From: Lacticaseibacillus saniviri JCM 17471 = DSM 24301
GTDB lineage: Bacteria; Bacillota; Bacilli; Lactobacillales; Lactobacillaceae
Assembly (NCBI RefSeq): GCF_001311785.1
Contig: NZ_BBBX01000001.1
Coordinates: 186,001-250,000 of the forward strand
Length of the DNA stretch: 64,000 nucleotides
Reading direction: 5' to 3'
The notes beneath the pieces are model-generated. The model saw nothing but the letters and a program-made list of their open reading frames with translations. It ran no database searches and had not been told where the DNA came from. The position numbers were made by a program, and so were the translations under genes. This document shows positions 10,501 through 21,828 of this stretch, one piece after another. The stretch's first letter is position 1, and each line of letters begins with the position of its first letter.

Positions 10501-10973
10501 TTCAACATCACTGGAAAACCGTGTTCTTGGGTAAAAGCCCGGATCTCATCAAAGTCACGGGTGGGTTCCGGTGTGCCCGGAATTGTCTGCAGTCCGGCCT
10601 GGTGTGCTGCTTCTTTGGCCGCGACCTTATCACCAAACATATCGAGCAATTCGGGCCGCGGACCAACAAAGGTCAACCCCGCAGCCGCTACTTTACGCGC
10701 AAATTCTGCATTTTCAGACAGCAGCCCATACCCCGGGTGGATGGCATCGGCACCACTCTCTTTTGCGATGCGGATAATGTCGTCCATATCGAGATAGGCC
10801 GCAATTGGTGCCTTACCAGCACCGACTTGATAACTCTCTTGAGCCTTGAAGCGATGAATGGATAATTCATCTTCAGCGGCATAAATACCAACGGTTTTGA
10901 GTCCGAGCTCTTCACTGGCCCGAAAAATTCGAATCGCAATTTCGCCACGATTGGCAACTAATACTTTATGCAT
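7533..10973 (-). CDS. pyc: Pyruvate carboxylase (three frameshifts)
   Basis: The joined length of about 1146 residues matches the family. Domains in order: biotin carboxylase ([36 protein letters not shown] loop [25 protein letters not shown]), carboxyltransferase ([25 protein letters not shown]), and biotin carrier with the biotinylated Lys in [13 protein letters not shown]. It makes oxaloacetate from pyruvate, bicarbonate and ATP. One base is missing near 10166-10168 (TTT run), 9519-9521 (TTT) and 9275-9279 (A5, plus-strand letters); each repair restores conserved sequence. The start at 10973 follows AGGAGGAACGTC and overlaps the end of ftsW by 8 bases. Confidence 0.95.
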
Positions 10974-12143
10974 GACGTTCCTCCTGCTTGAGTTTGGTTT
11001 CAGCGGCACTGATGTTGAGCATAATCCCCATTGCCATCGCTAATATCAGCAGACTGGAGCCCCCATAACTGATGAATGGCAGTGTCACCCCGGTTACCGG
11101 TAGGACGCCCAGAACAGCACCGATATTGAAGCTGGCCTGTATGAACATCATCGTGGCGATCCCATAAGCAATTAAGCTATGATACGCATTTTTACTGCGA
11201 ATCCCGATCAAGAGAATGCGCAAAATTAAGAAGAAGATCAGGCCAACAACAACTAGTGCGCCGATGACGCCTAATTCTTCGGTGATGATGGCCAAAATAA
11301 AGTCGGTGTATGGCTCAGGCAAGTAGCCCAGTTTCTGCGTACTGTTACCCAGACCGACCCCAAAGAGGCCACCGTGATTAATCGCATAGAACGAATTTAC
11401 GATTTGGTTCCCTTCACGCGCTTTCCACGCAAATGGATGCATGACGGCCACCAAACGGCGAAATTGATAATACTTTTCAAGACTTGGGAAACGGACATTC
11501 GCAATAATGAAGTAACCAACACTGACAATGAAGGCACCGATGCCGCTCATTTTTAAGCCCCAACTCGAGGCAATCCCGGAGCTTGCGACCATCACAAAAG
11601 TAATGATGGAAAGAATCATCATCCCCCCGGTATCAGGTTGCAACAGCACGAGCAAAATCATGCCCCCAACGAGAATGATCGGTTGCCGCAGCTTTTTGAG
11701 ACTATTCTCCCCTTCCAGCAATTGAGCCTGCCGATTGGTAAACATGTGTGCGAGATATAAAATCAACACCAATTTAGCCAATTCTGACGGCTGCAAATTG
11801 AATGGGCCGATGGGAATCCACGCGGAAGCCCCGTTAATCGTGGTTTCTGGATGAACATGACTCAAAACAACCAGATAGATCAGCAAGATGTAAGTCACAG
11901 CAAGCTGAGCGCCTGGACCCACGGCACGCGGAAAATAGCGAGCCTCAAGTGGAAAAAGATGAAAGTCAGAAATAATCCGACAACAATAAAGGCTGCTTGT
12001 TTCACCAAGATGCCTGTTTCTGCCATCCCTAACTGGTTTTTGATCCAATAGGCACTGGCGGAATACACCATGACCAAACCGATGGCCAGCAAAACGAGAT
12101 ATGGGACAAGCAAGTAGTAATCTAGATAGCGAATTTTCTTCAC
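10966..12143 (-). CDS. ftsW: FtsW/RodA/SpoVE family peptidoglycan polymerase (one frameshift)
   Basis: It starts with GTG at 12143 (MKKIRYLDYYLLVPYL), eight bases after AAAGGA. This SEDS-family polytopic membrane protein has VMVYSASAYW near the N-terminus, PIGPFNLQPSELAKLVLILYLA, FGVGLGNSTQKLGYLPEPYTDFI and ITEELGVIG. FtsW polymerises glycan strands at the septum with a partner PBP. The N-terminal frame stops after ...VPWVQALSLL; one base more near 11900-11915 carries it into VTYILLIYLVVLSHV. It is first in the operon with pyc, an arrangement seen in other lactobacilli. FtsW is preferred over RodA by this context. Confidence 0.9.
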
Positions 12144-12180
12144 GCGGATCGTCCTTTCATCCATGAAGTTAACAGGTTTC

Positions 12181-12186
12181 ATTATA
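12181..12186 (-). promoter_or_regulatory. Extended -10 promoter of the ftsW-pyc operon
   Basis: On the minus strand TGCTATAAT lies 38 bases before the ftsW GTG. The TGn extension compensates for the lack of a good -35 box. Confidence 0.6.
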
Positions 12187-12248
12187 GCATATGTGACTTA
12201 TCGCACCGCGGCCAACCGCCAAGTCTGTCCAAAATTTATCTGAAATAA

Positions 12249-12293
12249 AAAAAGAAGCTGATCCAAATTCGCAATGGAATTTGAATCAACTTC
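12249..12293 (-). terminator. Terminator of bipA
   Basis: On the minus strand GAAGTTGATTCAAATTC pairs with GAATTTGGATCAGCTTC across a short loop and is followed by a T-run of seven. Confidence 0.85.
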
Positions 12294-12318
12294 TTTTGAT
12301 TAGCGCAAACGCAGACGA

Positions 12319-14166
12319 TTAGTCCTTGTTAGCAGCAATCTTCTTGCGTTTTGCCGCTTTTTGACGTTCGTTTGTATCAAGAATCTTCTTACGTAACCGG
12401 ATGTTTTCAGGCGTTACTTCACAGTATTCGTCATCATTCAAGAATTCAATCGATTCTTCAAGGGTTAAGTGCTTAGGGGTCTTAATCGCAGCCGCGTGGT
12501 CCTTACCAGAAGCACGGGTGTTGGTTAAGTTCTTACCCTTTGTGGCGTTAACCGCAATGTCGTTTTCACGTGAATTTTGACCCACGATCATGCCTTCATA
12601 CACTTCGGTACCGGCGTCAATGAATAATTGACCACGATCTTCGATGCTTTGAAGGCTGTATGTGGTAGCAGAACCAGCATTGATTGAAACCAAGGCACCG
12701 TTTTGACGGCCTGGTTCCCAGTTCTTAATCACTGGCATGTACTTTTCGAAGGTGTGGTTCATGATCCCGTAACCACCAGTAGCGGAAAGGAATTCAGTTG
12801 AGTAACCGATCAGACCACGGGCAGGTGCTAAGAAGGATAAACGAGTTTGGCCGTTACCTTCATTTTCCATGTTCTGCATTTCACCCTTACGTTGTGACAT
12901 CGCATCGATAACAGTCCCGGTGTATTCTTCAGGTGTGTCGATTTGAACCATTTCGAATGGTTCCATCAATACGCCATCGATTTCGCGGTAGATAACTTCT
13001 GGACGGCCTAATTGTAATTCAAAGCCTTCACGACGCATCTCTTCAACTAAGATGGACAAGTGTAATTCACCACGACCGGAAACCAGCCATGCACCAGCCT
13101 GATCCGTATCTTCAACACGTAAAGAAACGTCAGTCTGTAATTGTGACTTCAAACGATCTTCAAGCTTACGGGCAGTCACGTTCTTACCTTCGCGACCAGC
13201 AAATGGGCTATCATTAGCCGCAAAAAGCATCTGCAAGGTAGGTTCGTCGATACGCAGCACTGGTAATGCTTCTGGTGTGTCAGCAGCAGCAACAGTTTCC
13301 CCAACGAAGATGTCATCCATCCCGGAAACGGCGATCAAATCACCGGCAGTCGCTTCGTTGATTTCAACCCGGTTCAAACCGAAGAAACCAAACAACTTGG
13401 TGACACGGAAGTTCTTGGCTGTGCCGTCGAGCTTCAGAACAGAAACGTTATCCCCAATCTTGATCTTACCGCGGAAGACACGGCCAATCCCGATACGACC
13501 AACATAGTCGTTGTAGTCCAACATGGACACTTGGAATTGAAGTGGTTCGTCGGAATTGTCGATTGGTGCAGGAATAGTTTCAACAATGGTCTTGAACAAT
13601 GGATCCATTGTGTGCTTTTGTTCAGCAGGATCGGATTCCATGCTTGAAGTCCCGTTGATCGCAGATGCATACACAACTGGGAATTCGAGTTGAGAATCGT
13701 CAGCGCCTAATTCGATGAAGAGTTCAAGCACTTCATCAACAACTTCTTCAGGACGTGCACCTGGACGGTCAATCTTGTTGATGACAACGATTGGCACAAG
13801 GTGTTGTTCGAGCGCCTTTTTAAGGACGAAACGAGTCTGTGGCATGGTCCCTTCATAGGCATCCACAACCAGTAAAACCCCGTCAACCATCTTCATGATA
13901 CGTTCAACTTCACCACCGAAGTCAGCATGTCCTGGGGTATCCAAGATGTTGATTGTGGTGTCGCCGTATTTAACAGCAGTGTTCTTAGAAAGAATCGTAA
14001 TTCCGCGTTCTTTTTCGATGGCATTTGTATCCATCGCCCGATCTTGGAGGTTAATATGTTCATCTAAGGTATCAGATTGTTTGAGCATTTCATTAACCAG
14101 AGTTGTTTTACCATGGTCAACGTGGGCAATAATCGCAATATTTCGAATATCGTCGCGTGTTTTCAA
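12319..14166 (-). CDS. typA: Translational GTPase TypA/BipA
   Basis: 615 residues, intact. G motifs are AHVDHGKTTL, DTPGHADFG and NKIDRPGARP, followed by EF-G-like domains III and V and the specific C-terminal domain (LTNTRASGKDHAA). It is a ribosome-associated GTPase that helps 50S assembly and growth under cold or stress. The start is TTG at 14166, eight bases after AAAGGAAG. It is a monocistronic gene between two terminators. The lack of indels in 1.85 kb contrasts with its neighbours. Confidence 0.97.
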   Translation of the reverse strand: MKTRDDIRNIAIIAHVDHGKTTLVNEMLKQSDTLDEHINLQDRAMDTNAIEKERGITILSKNTAVKYGDTTINILDTPGHADFGGEVERIMKMVDGVLLVVDAYEGTMPQTRFVLKKALEQHLVPIVVINKIDRPGARPEEVVDEVLELFIELGADDSQLEFPVVYASAINGTSSMESDPAEQKHTMDPLFKTIVETIPAPIDNSDEPLQFQVSMLDYNDYVGRIGIGRVFRGKIKIGDNVSVLKLDGTAKNFRVTKLFGFFGLNRVEINEATAGDLIAVSGMDDIFVGETVAAADTPEALPVLRIDEPTLQMLFAANDSPFAGREGKNVTARKLEDRLKSQLQTDVSLRVEDTDQAGAWLVSGRGELHLSILVEEMRREGFELQLGRPEVIYREIDGVLMEPFEMVQIDTPEEYTGTVIDAMSQRKGEMQNMENEGNGQTRLSFLAPARGLIGYSTEFLSATGGYGIMNHTFEKYMPVIKNWEPGRQNGALVSINAGSATTYSLQSIEDRGQLFIDAGTEVYEGMIVGQNSRENDIAVNATKGKNLTNTRASGKDHAAAIKTPKHLTLEESIEFLNDDEYCEVTPENIRLRKKILDTNERQKAAKRKKIAANKD

Positions 14167-14211
14167 TTTGTCTACTTCCTTTCAGTGTGAAAAGCTTATC
14201 ACAATAAAACG

Positions 14212-14232
14212 CTGCGCCATTTGATGGCACAG
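14212..14232 (-). terminator. Terminator after the inositol monophosphatase gene
   Basis: On the minus strand CTGTGCCA and TGGCGCAG form an 8-bp stem with a 5-base loop followed by CGTTTTATT. Confidence 0.7.
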
Positions 14233-14292
14233 TATTCGATTAGAAATTATAACACAAGATTTTCAAAGTGTCTCTATTTTCAGAAAATCCGT

Positions 14293-15077
14293 TTAATTTG
14301 TTGCGGCATCATTCATCATTGTCATGATGGTTTGATGTGCCTGAGGGGTTGCGGCCACTACGATTCCCGGTGTTAACAGGTCGAGTTGGCTGCCGTCTGG
14401 GCGACTAAAAATAACGCCTGCATGCCCCAAAATTGCTAGCGCTGCGGCCACGTCCCAAGGTTGCAGGTAAGAGATATACCCGATTAATGCACCCTGGGCG
14501 ATATCCGCGAAGGTCATGCCGGCACTACCGATCATCCGCACACCGGAACTCGCCATGCCAATATCGGCAACAGCGAGGCGATTGTGCGCATGCATGGGCC
14601 CATTCAACCCAATCAAGCCTGCAGCGAGCGGTTCGTCAGCTAACGCGGGCAAGCGTGTGTCATTGGCGCGCATGGCAAACCCGTGACCACCAGCAATAAT
14701 GGTGTCATGCATCACATCCATGATGGCCCCATAAACGGGCTTGCCATCAACATAGACACCAATCATGATCGCAAAATAATTGTGTTCCTTCACAAAATTC
14801 ATCGTGCCATCGATGGGATCGACGAAAAATACCAGGCCGTCCAACGACTTTGTTTTTGATCCTTGCCCTCTTCGCCTTCGATGCGAGCATCGGGATAGGC
14901 AGCCTGAATCTGCCCGATGAGAAACTGTTGATTGGTGCGGTCGACATTCGTCACTAAGTCATTGCGATTCGACTTTGTTGCGACGGTCAACGGATCGTTC
15001 ATCAATGCCAGCACGCGTTGCCGACTGGTCTTTAACCATGTCGTCACGTTTTGATGCAAGCGCTCAATGTTGATCAT
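14293..15077 (-). CDS. Inositol monophosphatase (SuhB) family protein (one frameshift)
   Basis: The N-terminal part runs from MINIERLHQNVTTWL (ATG at 15077, GAGGATG upstream) through DLVTNVDRTNQQFL to the metal ligand motif EGEEG. The C-terminal part carries FVDPIDGTMNFVKEH, the DPIDGT metal and phosphate site, and later LQPWDVAAALAILGHAGV. One missing A near 14848-14857 separates them. The family hydrolyses inositol-1-phosphate or other small sugar phosphates such as fructose-1,6-bisphosphate, with Mg2+. It lies just after UPF0223, as in many Lactobacillales. The substrate is not known. Confidence 0.88.
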
Positions 15078-15086
15078 TTGGCATCC

Positions 15087-15352
15087 TCACAATCTTTTGT
15101 CCGTGTTAGCGGCTTGTTTCATCACGCGATAGAGGGAATACCCTGAAAGCTCACTGAACTGGCGATCGAGTTGCCGTTCAGTGCCTTTGTCGGGTACCAC
15201 CTGCTTAAAACCGCGATAGGCTGCCATCAGATTCACCCGGTCGACACCGCGTTCATACGCGTCCTCCACGAGTTGGTAAAAATGTCGTCACCGCAATCAT
15301 TTCGTCTTTTGTCCAGTCAAAAATCTAGCGGGTACTGGTAATTTGGGACCAT
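15087..15352 (-). CDS. UPF0223 family protein (YktA-like; two +1 frameshifts)
   Basis: It starts at 15352 (MVPNYQYPLD) after AAAGGAGAG at the end of the dehydrogenase-like gene. Removing one T from each T5 run (plus-strand A-runs at 15319-15323 and 15278-15282) gives FDWTKDEMIAV and TTFYQLVEDAYERGVDRVNL, which joins ...FSELSGYSLYRVMKQA. That matches the roughly 90-residue UPF0223/YktA family, of unknown function. It is one of the few genes here broken by insertions rather than deletions. Confidence 0.85.
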
Positions 15353-15353
15353 G

Positions 15354-16238
15354 CTAACTCTCCTTTGTTTCAATTTGGCGCACTTGAAGCTGTAACGCCG
15401 TCAATATTTCACTCAATGCACTTTCTTCGGCTTCTGAACCCTTGATGGCCGCAACACTCGAAATGCCGGCCTCATTCAACAGCACGGGGCCCGCATAAGC
15501 GATGTCACTATCACCGATTAACTGTGTCAGTGGCGCAAATAACGGCTTATCACCGCTAGTAGCCAGCAACACCCGTTCAACCAATTGAGGCATCACAAAC
15601 ATCGGTGATTGTTGACTAAAAGTCATCAACTGATCCGTGGCCTGTGACAAGAATGTGTTGGCCATATCGCGCAGATTCAACAGACTCAATAATGGAATCG
15701 AGGCCACATAAGCGCGACTCCAGCCCGCAACAAAATCCGTCCGTGTGCCGACCACATAACTTGTCACCACATCTTGGGGAACAGACAGTTGCTCGGCGAT
15801 GGCCTGTTGCAGCTGAATGCTCAACCCATACGTGCCAACACCGAAGACACTGGCCTTAGGTAAACCTGAGAAGCGTTGGGCAAAGTAAGTGAGAACGGCA
15901 TCATCATGGGTTGCAATCAACATCTTGCCCGCAAACCCATTAGCCATTGCCTCATTGATCACTTTACGCATCGCATCCAAGCTTTGATCGAGGTAATCCG
16001 CCTCAGTCACCTGTGCGTAGTCCGTTAAGACTAACACATCCGCGCCGGCCAATGCTTTCAAATTCCCCCGAACAAAAGAATTGCGATTGATCTGACTGAG
16101 TGCTGTCAAGCCGTCTAAGTCGATGACCAGTGGATCCGGTTCATAGATGGCCACTTGAAGCGGCTGTGCGCTTCTAATCAACTGTGCAGCGACCGCCTGT
16201 GTCACCGGTTGATGCCCAAAAACCACAACTTTTTGCAT
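15354..16238 (-). CDS. Lactate/malate dehydrogenase-like protein lacking the catalytic residues
   Basis: 294 residues, intact. The overall layout follows L-2-hydroxyacid (lactate/malate) dehydrogenases: N-terminal nucleotide fold (MQKVVVFGHQ), a helix after LVLTDYAQV, then VFGVGTYGLSIQLQQAIAEQLSV and SYVVGTRTDFVAGWSRAYVASIPL. The last two line up with the LDH segments GTxLDSARLR and GEHGDxxxPxWS. The Rossmann GxGxxG, substrate Arg, Asp-x-x-Arg pair and catalytic His of GEHG are all replaced. It is therefore probably a non-catalytic or re-purposed relative. It has its own promoter and lies downstream of pdhD. Confidence 0.7.
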   Translation of the reverse strand: MQKVVVFGHQPVTQAVAAQLIRSAQPLQVAIYEPDPLVIDLDGLTALSQINRNSFVRGNLKALAGADVLVLTDYAQVTEADYLDQSLDAMRKVINEAMANGFAGKMLIATHDDAVLTYFAQRFSGLPKASVFGVGTYGLSIQLQQAIAEQLSVPQDVVTSYVVGTRTDFVAGWSRAYVASIPLLSLLNLRDMANTFLSQATDQLMTFSQQSPMFVMPQLVERVLLATSGDKPLFAPLTQLIGDSDIAYAGPVLLNEAGISSVAAIKGSEAEESALSEILTALQLQVRQIETKES

Positions 16239-16265
16239 ACTTTCTCCCCCAAATCTCTAGCTTTG

Positions 16266-16294
16266 ATTGTAGCGAATCCCCTTGATAAACACAA
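16266..16294 (-). promoter_or_regulatory. Promoter of the dehydrogenase-like gene
   Basis: On the minus strand TTGTGT (16289-16294) and TACAAT (16266-16271) are 17 bases apart, 28 bases before the start codon. Confidence 0.55.
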
Positions 16295-16324
16295 AATATT
16301 TTTCTTTAGGGCCTTCAACCCAAC

Positions 16325-16367
16325 AAAATAGAGGGATCGCAACCGCATGGCGCAATCCCTCTATTTT
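16325..16367 (-). terminator. Terminator of the pdh operon
   Basis: An inverted repeat of AAAATAGAGGGAT with its complement surrounds a short loop just after the pdhD stop; T-rich on the minus strand. Confidence 0.8.
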
Positions 16368-16392
16368 AGTGTGTTCATTGGTACCCGCTAGA

Positions 16393-17795
16393 CTAAATAT
16401 TGATTGGTAAGCCCAATGCCACTTCAGCATCATCCATGATGGCTTCACTCAATGTTGGATGGGGGTGAATGGTCAACGCGAGATCTTCAGCATTCATCCC
16501 GGATTCAACCGCAAGTGTCAACTCAGAAATCAGATCTGATGCACCAGGACCGGCGACTTGCGCCCCAATAATCGTATTGTCAGCATTCGTCACAATCCGG
16601 ACAAAGCCATCGGTGTTAGCAAGGCTCAAAGCGCGACCATTCGCAGCAAATGGGAACTTGGATGCCTTAGCATCAATCCCCTGATCCTTGGCTTCCTTAA
16701 CGGTCATTCCCGTTGTCGCGAGTTCGGGATCGGTATAGCAGACAGCAGGCATGGCCTTATAGTCGACTGCACTGGCTTTACCGCTGATTGCCTCAGCCGC
16801 AATTTTACCTTCATAGCTGGCCTTGTGCGCTAACGCAGCGCCGGCCACGACATCACCAATCGCATAAATGTTCGGCTTGTTTGTGCGGCCTTGATTATCG
16901 ACCTTGATCAAACCACGATCGGTCATTTCAACACCGGCAATTTCTAGGCCCATATCATTGGTGTTTGGCCGCCGACCAACCGTGACCATCACATCGTCGG
17001 CCTTGATGGTCTGTTCTTTACCATCAACCGTGTAGGTGACTTCGACGCCGCCATCGACTGGCTTAGAATCCTTTGCCATCGCATTGGTAATGACATCGAT
17101 ATTGCGACTCTTAAAGGATTTCAAAACAAGTTGAACCATGTCTTTTTCGAAGTTTGGCAGAATGGAGTCCGTGCCTTCAAGAATCGTCACGTGCGCACCC
17201 AAGTTCGCATAGGCGCTCGCGAGTTCAGAACCGATGTAGCCACCGCCGATGACGATGAATTCCTTTGGTACAGTCTTCAGGTTCAGACCACCCGTGGAAT
17301 CCAAAACATGGTCGCCAAACTTGAAGCCAGGGATCTCAATTGGCCGACTCCCGGTCGCAATAATCAAGTTGTTAAAGTTATACGTTTGGGCAGAATCTTT
17401 CTGCATCACCCGCAGACTGTGATCGTCCTTTAAGAAGGCATCACCCATGATGGCATCAATTTTGTGCTTCTTGAACAGCATGGATACCCCACCGGTCAGT
17501 TTTTCAACGACCTGATGCTGTTTCCAGTCCTGTGTGACACCAAAATCGAGCGTTGCGCCCTTGGATTGAACCCCAAAGACACTACCATCGAGCGCTTCTT
17601 GGTAGCGATGGCCGGCAGAGATCAATGCCTTAGATGGGATACAACCCACGTTCAAACATACCCCACCGATAAATTCCCGTTCAATGACGGTCACTTTTGG
17701 CCCATTTCCGCTGCACGAATGGCAGCCACGTAACCACCGGGGCCAGAACCGATGACAACGGTATCTAAATCAATTGCGAAATCTCCGACAACCAT
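16393..17795 (-). CDS. pdhD: Dihydrolipoyl dehydrogenase, E3 of pyruvate dehydrogenase (one frameshift)
   Basis: The start at 17795 ([25 protein letters not shown]) follows GGAGGGAT. One missing A near 17695-17698 separates this FAD-binding start from the rest, which begins [23 protein letters not shown], containing the redox disulfide Cys-x4-Cys. Further motifs are an NAD-binding [17 protein letters not shown], an FAD motif NIYAIGDV and the C-terminal catalytic HPHPTLSEA. About 468 residues when joined. It reoxidises the lipoyl groups of E2, passing electrons to NAD+. Last gene of pdhABCD. Confidence 0.95.
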
Positions 17796-17797
17796 GT

Positions 17798-19410
17798 TTA
17801 TCCCTCCATCAACAGCAGATCAGGATCTGCCAACAAGCGTTTCATTGCGTTCAATGCACTCTGAGCCAAAGCGCCATCGATCAACCGATGATCGTAAGAA
17901 AGCGATAACTTCAGCATGTTCCCGACGACGATCTCACCAGCTTCATTGACGTATGGTTCCTTCGCAATTTTACCGACACCCAAAATTGCCACTTCAGGTT
18001 GGTTGATGACTGGTGTGAACCAGCCGCCACCGATTGAGCCGACATTACTGATGGTCATGGAGCCACCTGTCATTTCTTTAGCAGACAGCTTGCCATCGTA
18101 GGCCTTTTGTGCGTTATCGCTGATTTCCTTGGCGATTTGGAACACGGATTTTGCATCTGCATTCTTGATCACTGGGACGTATAACCCGTGATCGGTGTTG
18201 GTGGCAATTCCGACATTGAAGTAATGCTTGTAGACAATTTCATCCGTTGAATCATCAATCGATGCGTTGAGTTCAGGGAAGTCACGCAGGACGGAGACCA
18301 CTGCCTTCACCACGTATGGCAAGAAGGTCAACTTGATGCCTTTATCCGCAGCCACTTCCTTGTACTTTTGCGGTGAACCATCATGGCGGAGACTTCAACT
18401 TCATCAAAACTCGTCACGTGTGGTGATGTCTGCTTAGAGTTCAACATCGCCTTTGCAATGGCTTTACGTGTTGGGCTCATCTTCTCACGCGTTTCAAGAT
18501 CAGCGACGTCTGCAGCTGGTACATACGGTGCCACTGGTTTTGGTGCTGGCGCAGCAGGTGCGGCAGGTGCAGCGGTTGGTGTTGCTTGTTGGGCAGCGCT
18601 TGGTGCTGCGGCAGGTGCGCCTTGCTTGAAGGCGTCGATATCCTCACGGGTGATTCGACCGTGCTTGCCGGTAGCTGGTACCTGTGAAATATCCACGCCT
18701 TGTTCACGGGCATATTGCCGAACGGAAGGCATGGCCAGAATTTCACGATTAGGATCACTGACGGCAACGACACCGCTTGTTCCAGGTGCTGGTGCGGCCG
18801 CTTCCGTTGCTGCTGGAGCAGCCGGTGCTGCAGCAGATGTGGCGTCATTGTGGCCAGGGGCATCGATTTCTACCAACACTTGACCCACTGTTGCTGTTTC
18901 ACCTTCAGCCACCAACACATTGACCACTTTACCGGTCACTGGCGATGGAATTTCTTCGACAGACTTATCATTTTGAACTTCAAGCAAGGTGTCATCTTCG
19001 TTGATGGTGTCGCCAGGCTTGACGAACCACTTGACGATCTCGCCTTCCGCAATCCCTTCACCGATGTCAGGGAGTTTGAACTGATAAACCGCTGCTGCGG
19101 CAGGGGTACTTGCAGGCACAGGTGTTGCCGGTGCTGCTGGTGCAGCCGCTTCTGTTGCCGCGGGAGCACCCGTGCCATCGTCAATTTGGACTAAGGTTTG
19201 GCCAACTGTCGCCGTTTCACCTTCTGGTACCAAAACGTTTAATACTTTCCCTGTAATGGGTGATGGAATTTCTTCAACAGATTTATCATTTTGAACTTCA
19301 AGTAAGGTGTCATCTTCATTGATGGTGTCGCCAGGTTTGACGAACCACTTGACGATCTCACCTTCTGCAATCCCTTCACCAATGTCGGGGAGTTTGAATT
19401 CATAAGCCAT
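17798..19410 (-). CDS. pdhC: Dihydrolipoamide acetyltransferase, E2 of pyruvate dehydrogenase, two lipoyl domains (one frameshift)
   Basis: Two nearly identical lipoyl domains sit at residues 1-75 and about 110-185; each has the lipoylated Lys in [14 protein letters not shown]. Alanine/proline linkers separate them and lead to an E1/E3-binding domain ([30 protein letters not shown]). The catalytic acetyltransferase core ends with [15 protein letters not shown] (His and Asp of the active site). One A is missing near 18366-18369; joined length about 538. E2 forms the core of the complex and makes acetyl-CoA. It ends 2 bases before the pdhD start. Confidence 0.95.
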
Positions 19411-19427
19411 GGGTATCCTTCTTTCTC

Positions 19428-20403
19428 TTAGAAATTGATGGTGTCGCGCACTTTAGCTTCAACATCTGTCGCATTTGGTAACCAGGTGGTTTCGGCCTGA
19501 CCAAATGGGAAAGGTGTATCAGGGGCGGCAACTAAGCCGATTGGTGCTTCCAATGAAAGGACGGCGCGTTGTGAAATCTCACTGATGACACTGGCACCGA
19601 CGCCACCCATCCGCTGTGCTTCTTGGACAACAACGACGCGATGGGTCTTCTTAACGGAATCAACCAAGGTTTGCACATCAAGTGGGGCAATGGTGCGTAA
19701 GTCAATCACTTCAACGTCAATGTTGTCTTTGGCCAATGCATCTGCGGCTTTCAGACTTTCACGCACCATGGCACCGTAAGTAATCACAGTGATGTCTTTA
19801 CCTTCACGTGTCACACTGGCCTTATCTAAAGGCACTTCATACGCTTCATCAGGTACTTCATCACGGAATGAACGATACAACTTCATATGTTCCAGATACA
19901 AGATTGGGTCATTGCTTCTGATGGCACTGATCAACAAGCCCTTGGCATCGTATGGGTTACTTGGAACAACCACGCGCATACCTGGGAATTGGGCAACCAA
20001 GCCTTCAAAATTATCACTGTGCATTTCAGGGGTGTGCACACCACCACCAATGGTGCCCGGATGGTGATTGGCATTTGGCGTGTGCCGCCCATCTTGTAGC
20101 GCATCCGTGACATTTGACCACCGATACTGTCCATCACTTCAAAGATAAACCCATAGAATTGAATTTCTGGAATGGGCCGCCAGCCGGTCAATGCCAGACC
20201 GATGGCCAGGCCGCCGATCCCGGATTCGGCTAAAGGCGTGTCAAAAACACGATCCTCACCGTGCTTCTTTTGCAAGCCATCAGTTGCCCGGAACACGCCA
20301 CCATTTTACCAACGTCTTCCCCGAATACTAATGTCTTGTCATCGTTTGCCAGTTCAAGGTCAAGCGCATCTGTGATCGCTTGAATCATCGTTTTTTGACT
20401 CAT
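19428..20403 (-). CDS. pdhB: Pyruvate dehydrogenase E1 component, beta subunit (two frameshifts)
   Basis: It begins [20 protein letters not shown] at 20403 after AAAGGAG inside the end of pdhA. The beta-subunit landmarks are [54 protein letters not shown] and [10 protein letters not shown]. One A is missing near 20304-20307 and one T near 20049-20050 (plus AA). Joined length is about 325 residues, as expected. Together with PdhA it binds thiamine diphosphate and decarboxylates pyruvate. The two breaks lie in strongly conserved blocks that become perfect after repair. Confidence 0.94.
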
Positions 20404-20404
20404 C

Positions 20405-21570
<1,166 letters not shown>

Positions 21571-21586
21571 TCAATCTCACAATATG

Positions 21587-21615
21587 ACCTTACCATTATT
21601 GACTTGTTTTTGCAA
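21587..21615 (-). promoter_or_regulatory. Putative promoter of pdhABCD
   Basis: On the minus strand TTGCAA (21610-21615) and TAAGGT (21587-21592) are 17 bases apart, about 75 bases before pdhA. The -10 box is weak. Confidence 0.4.
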
Positions 21616-21624
21616 GCGTTTTTA
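21611..21624. promoter_or_regulatory. cre-like site (CcpA operator) over the pdh -35 region
   Basis: TGCAAGCGTTTTTA matches the catabolite-responsive consensus TGNAANCGNTNNCA except for one C to T change, and overlaps the proposed -35 box. A second, poorer match (GTAAGCGGTTTTCA) follows directly. CcpA binding there would repress pdh on rapidly used sugars; this is inference. Confidence 0.45.
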
Positions 21625-21759
21625 GTAAGCGGTTTTCATTGATAGATACCGTTTTCATGGCCTTTTCGGCGCTAATGACACCCGACTAACACAGTTGACC
21701 ATTAAGCAGTAATACACAAGCGTATCATCGTGATCGAATTTTGATGGCACACAAAAAAA

Positions 21760-21788
21760 GGTCGCAGTCAGAGGCTGCGACCTTTTTT
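21760..21788. terminator. Terminator (symmetrical) after the P-type ATPase-like gene
   Basis: GGTCGCAG (21760-21767) pairs with CTGCGACC (21775-21782), with A-run and T-run flanks. It functions at least on the minus strand. The rest of 21640-21755 holds no gene I can see. Confidence 0.85.
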
Positions 21789-21828
21789 AATGATTGCTAT
21801 ATGATGCCAAATGGCCAGTAACTGAGCT

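Noticed and set aside
10511-10540. Possible second biotin carboxylase in the split pyc region
   Set aside because: All fragments are collinear with a single pyruvate carboxylase and do not overlap in content.
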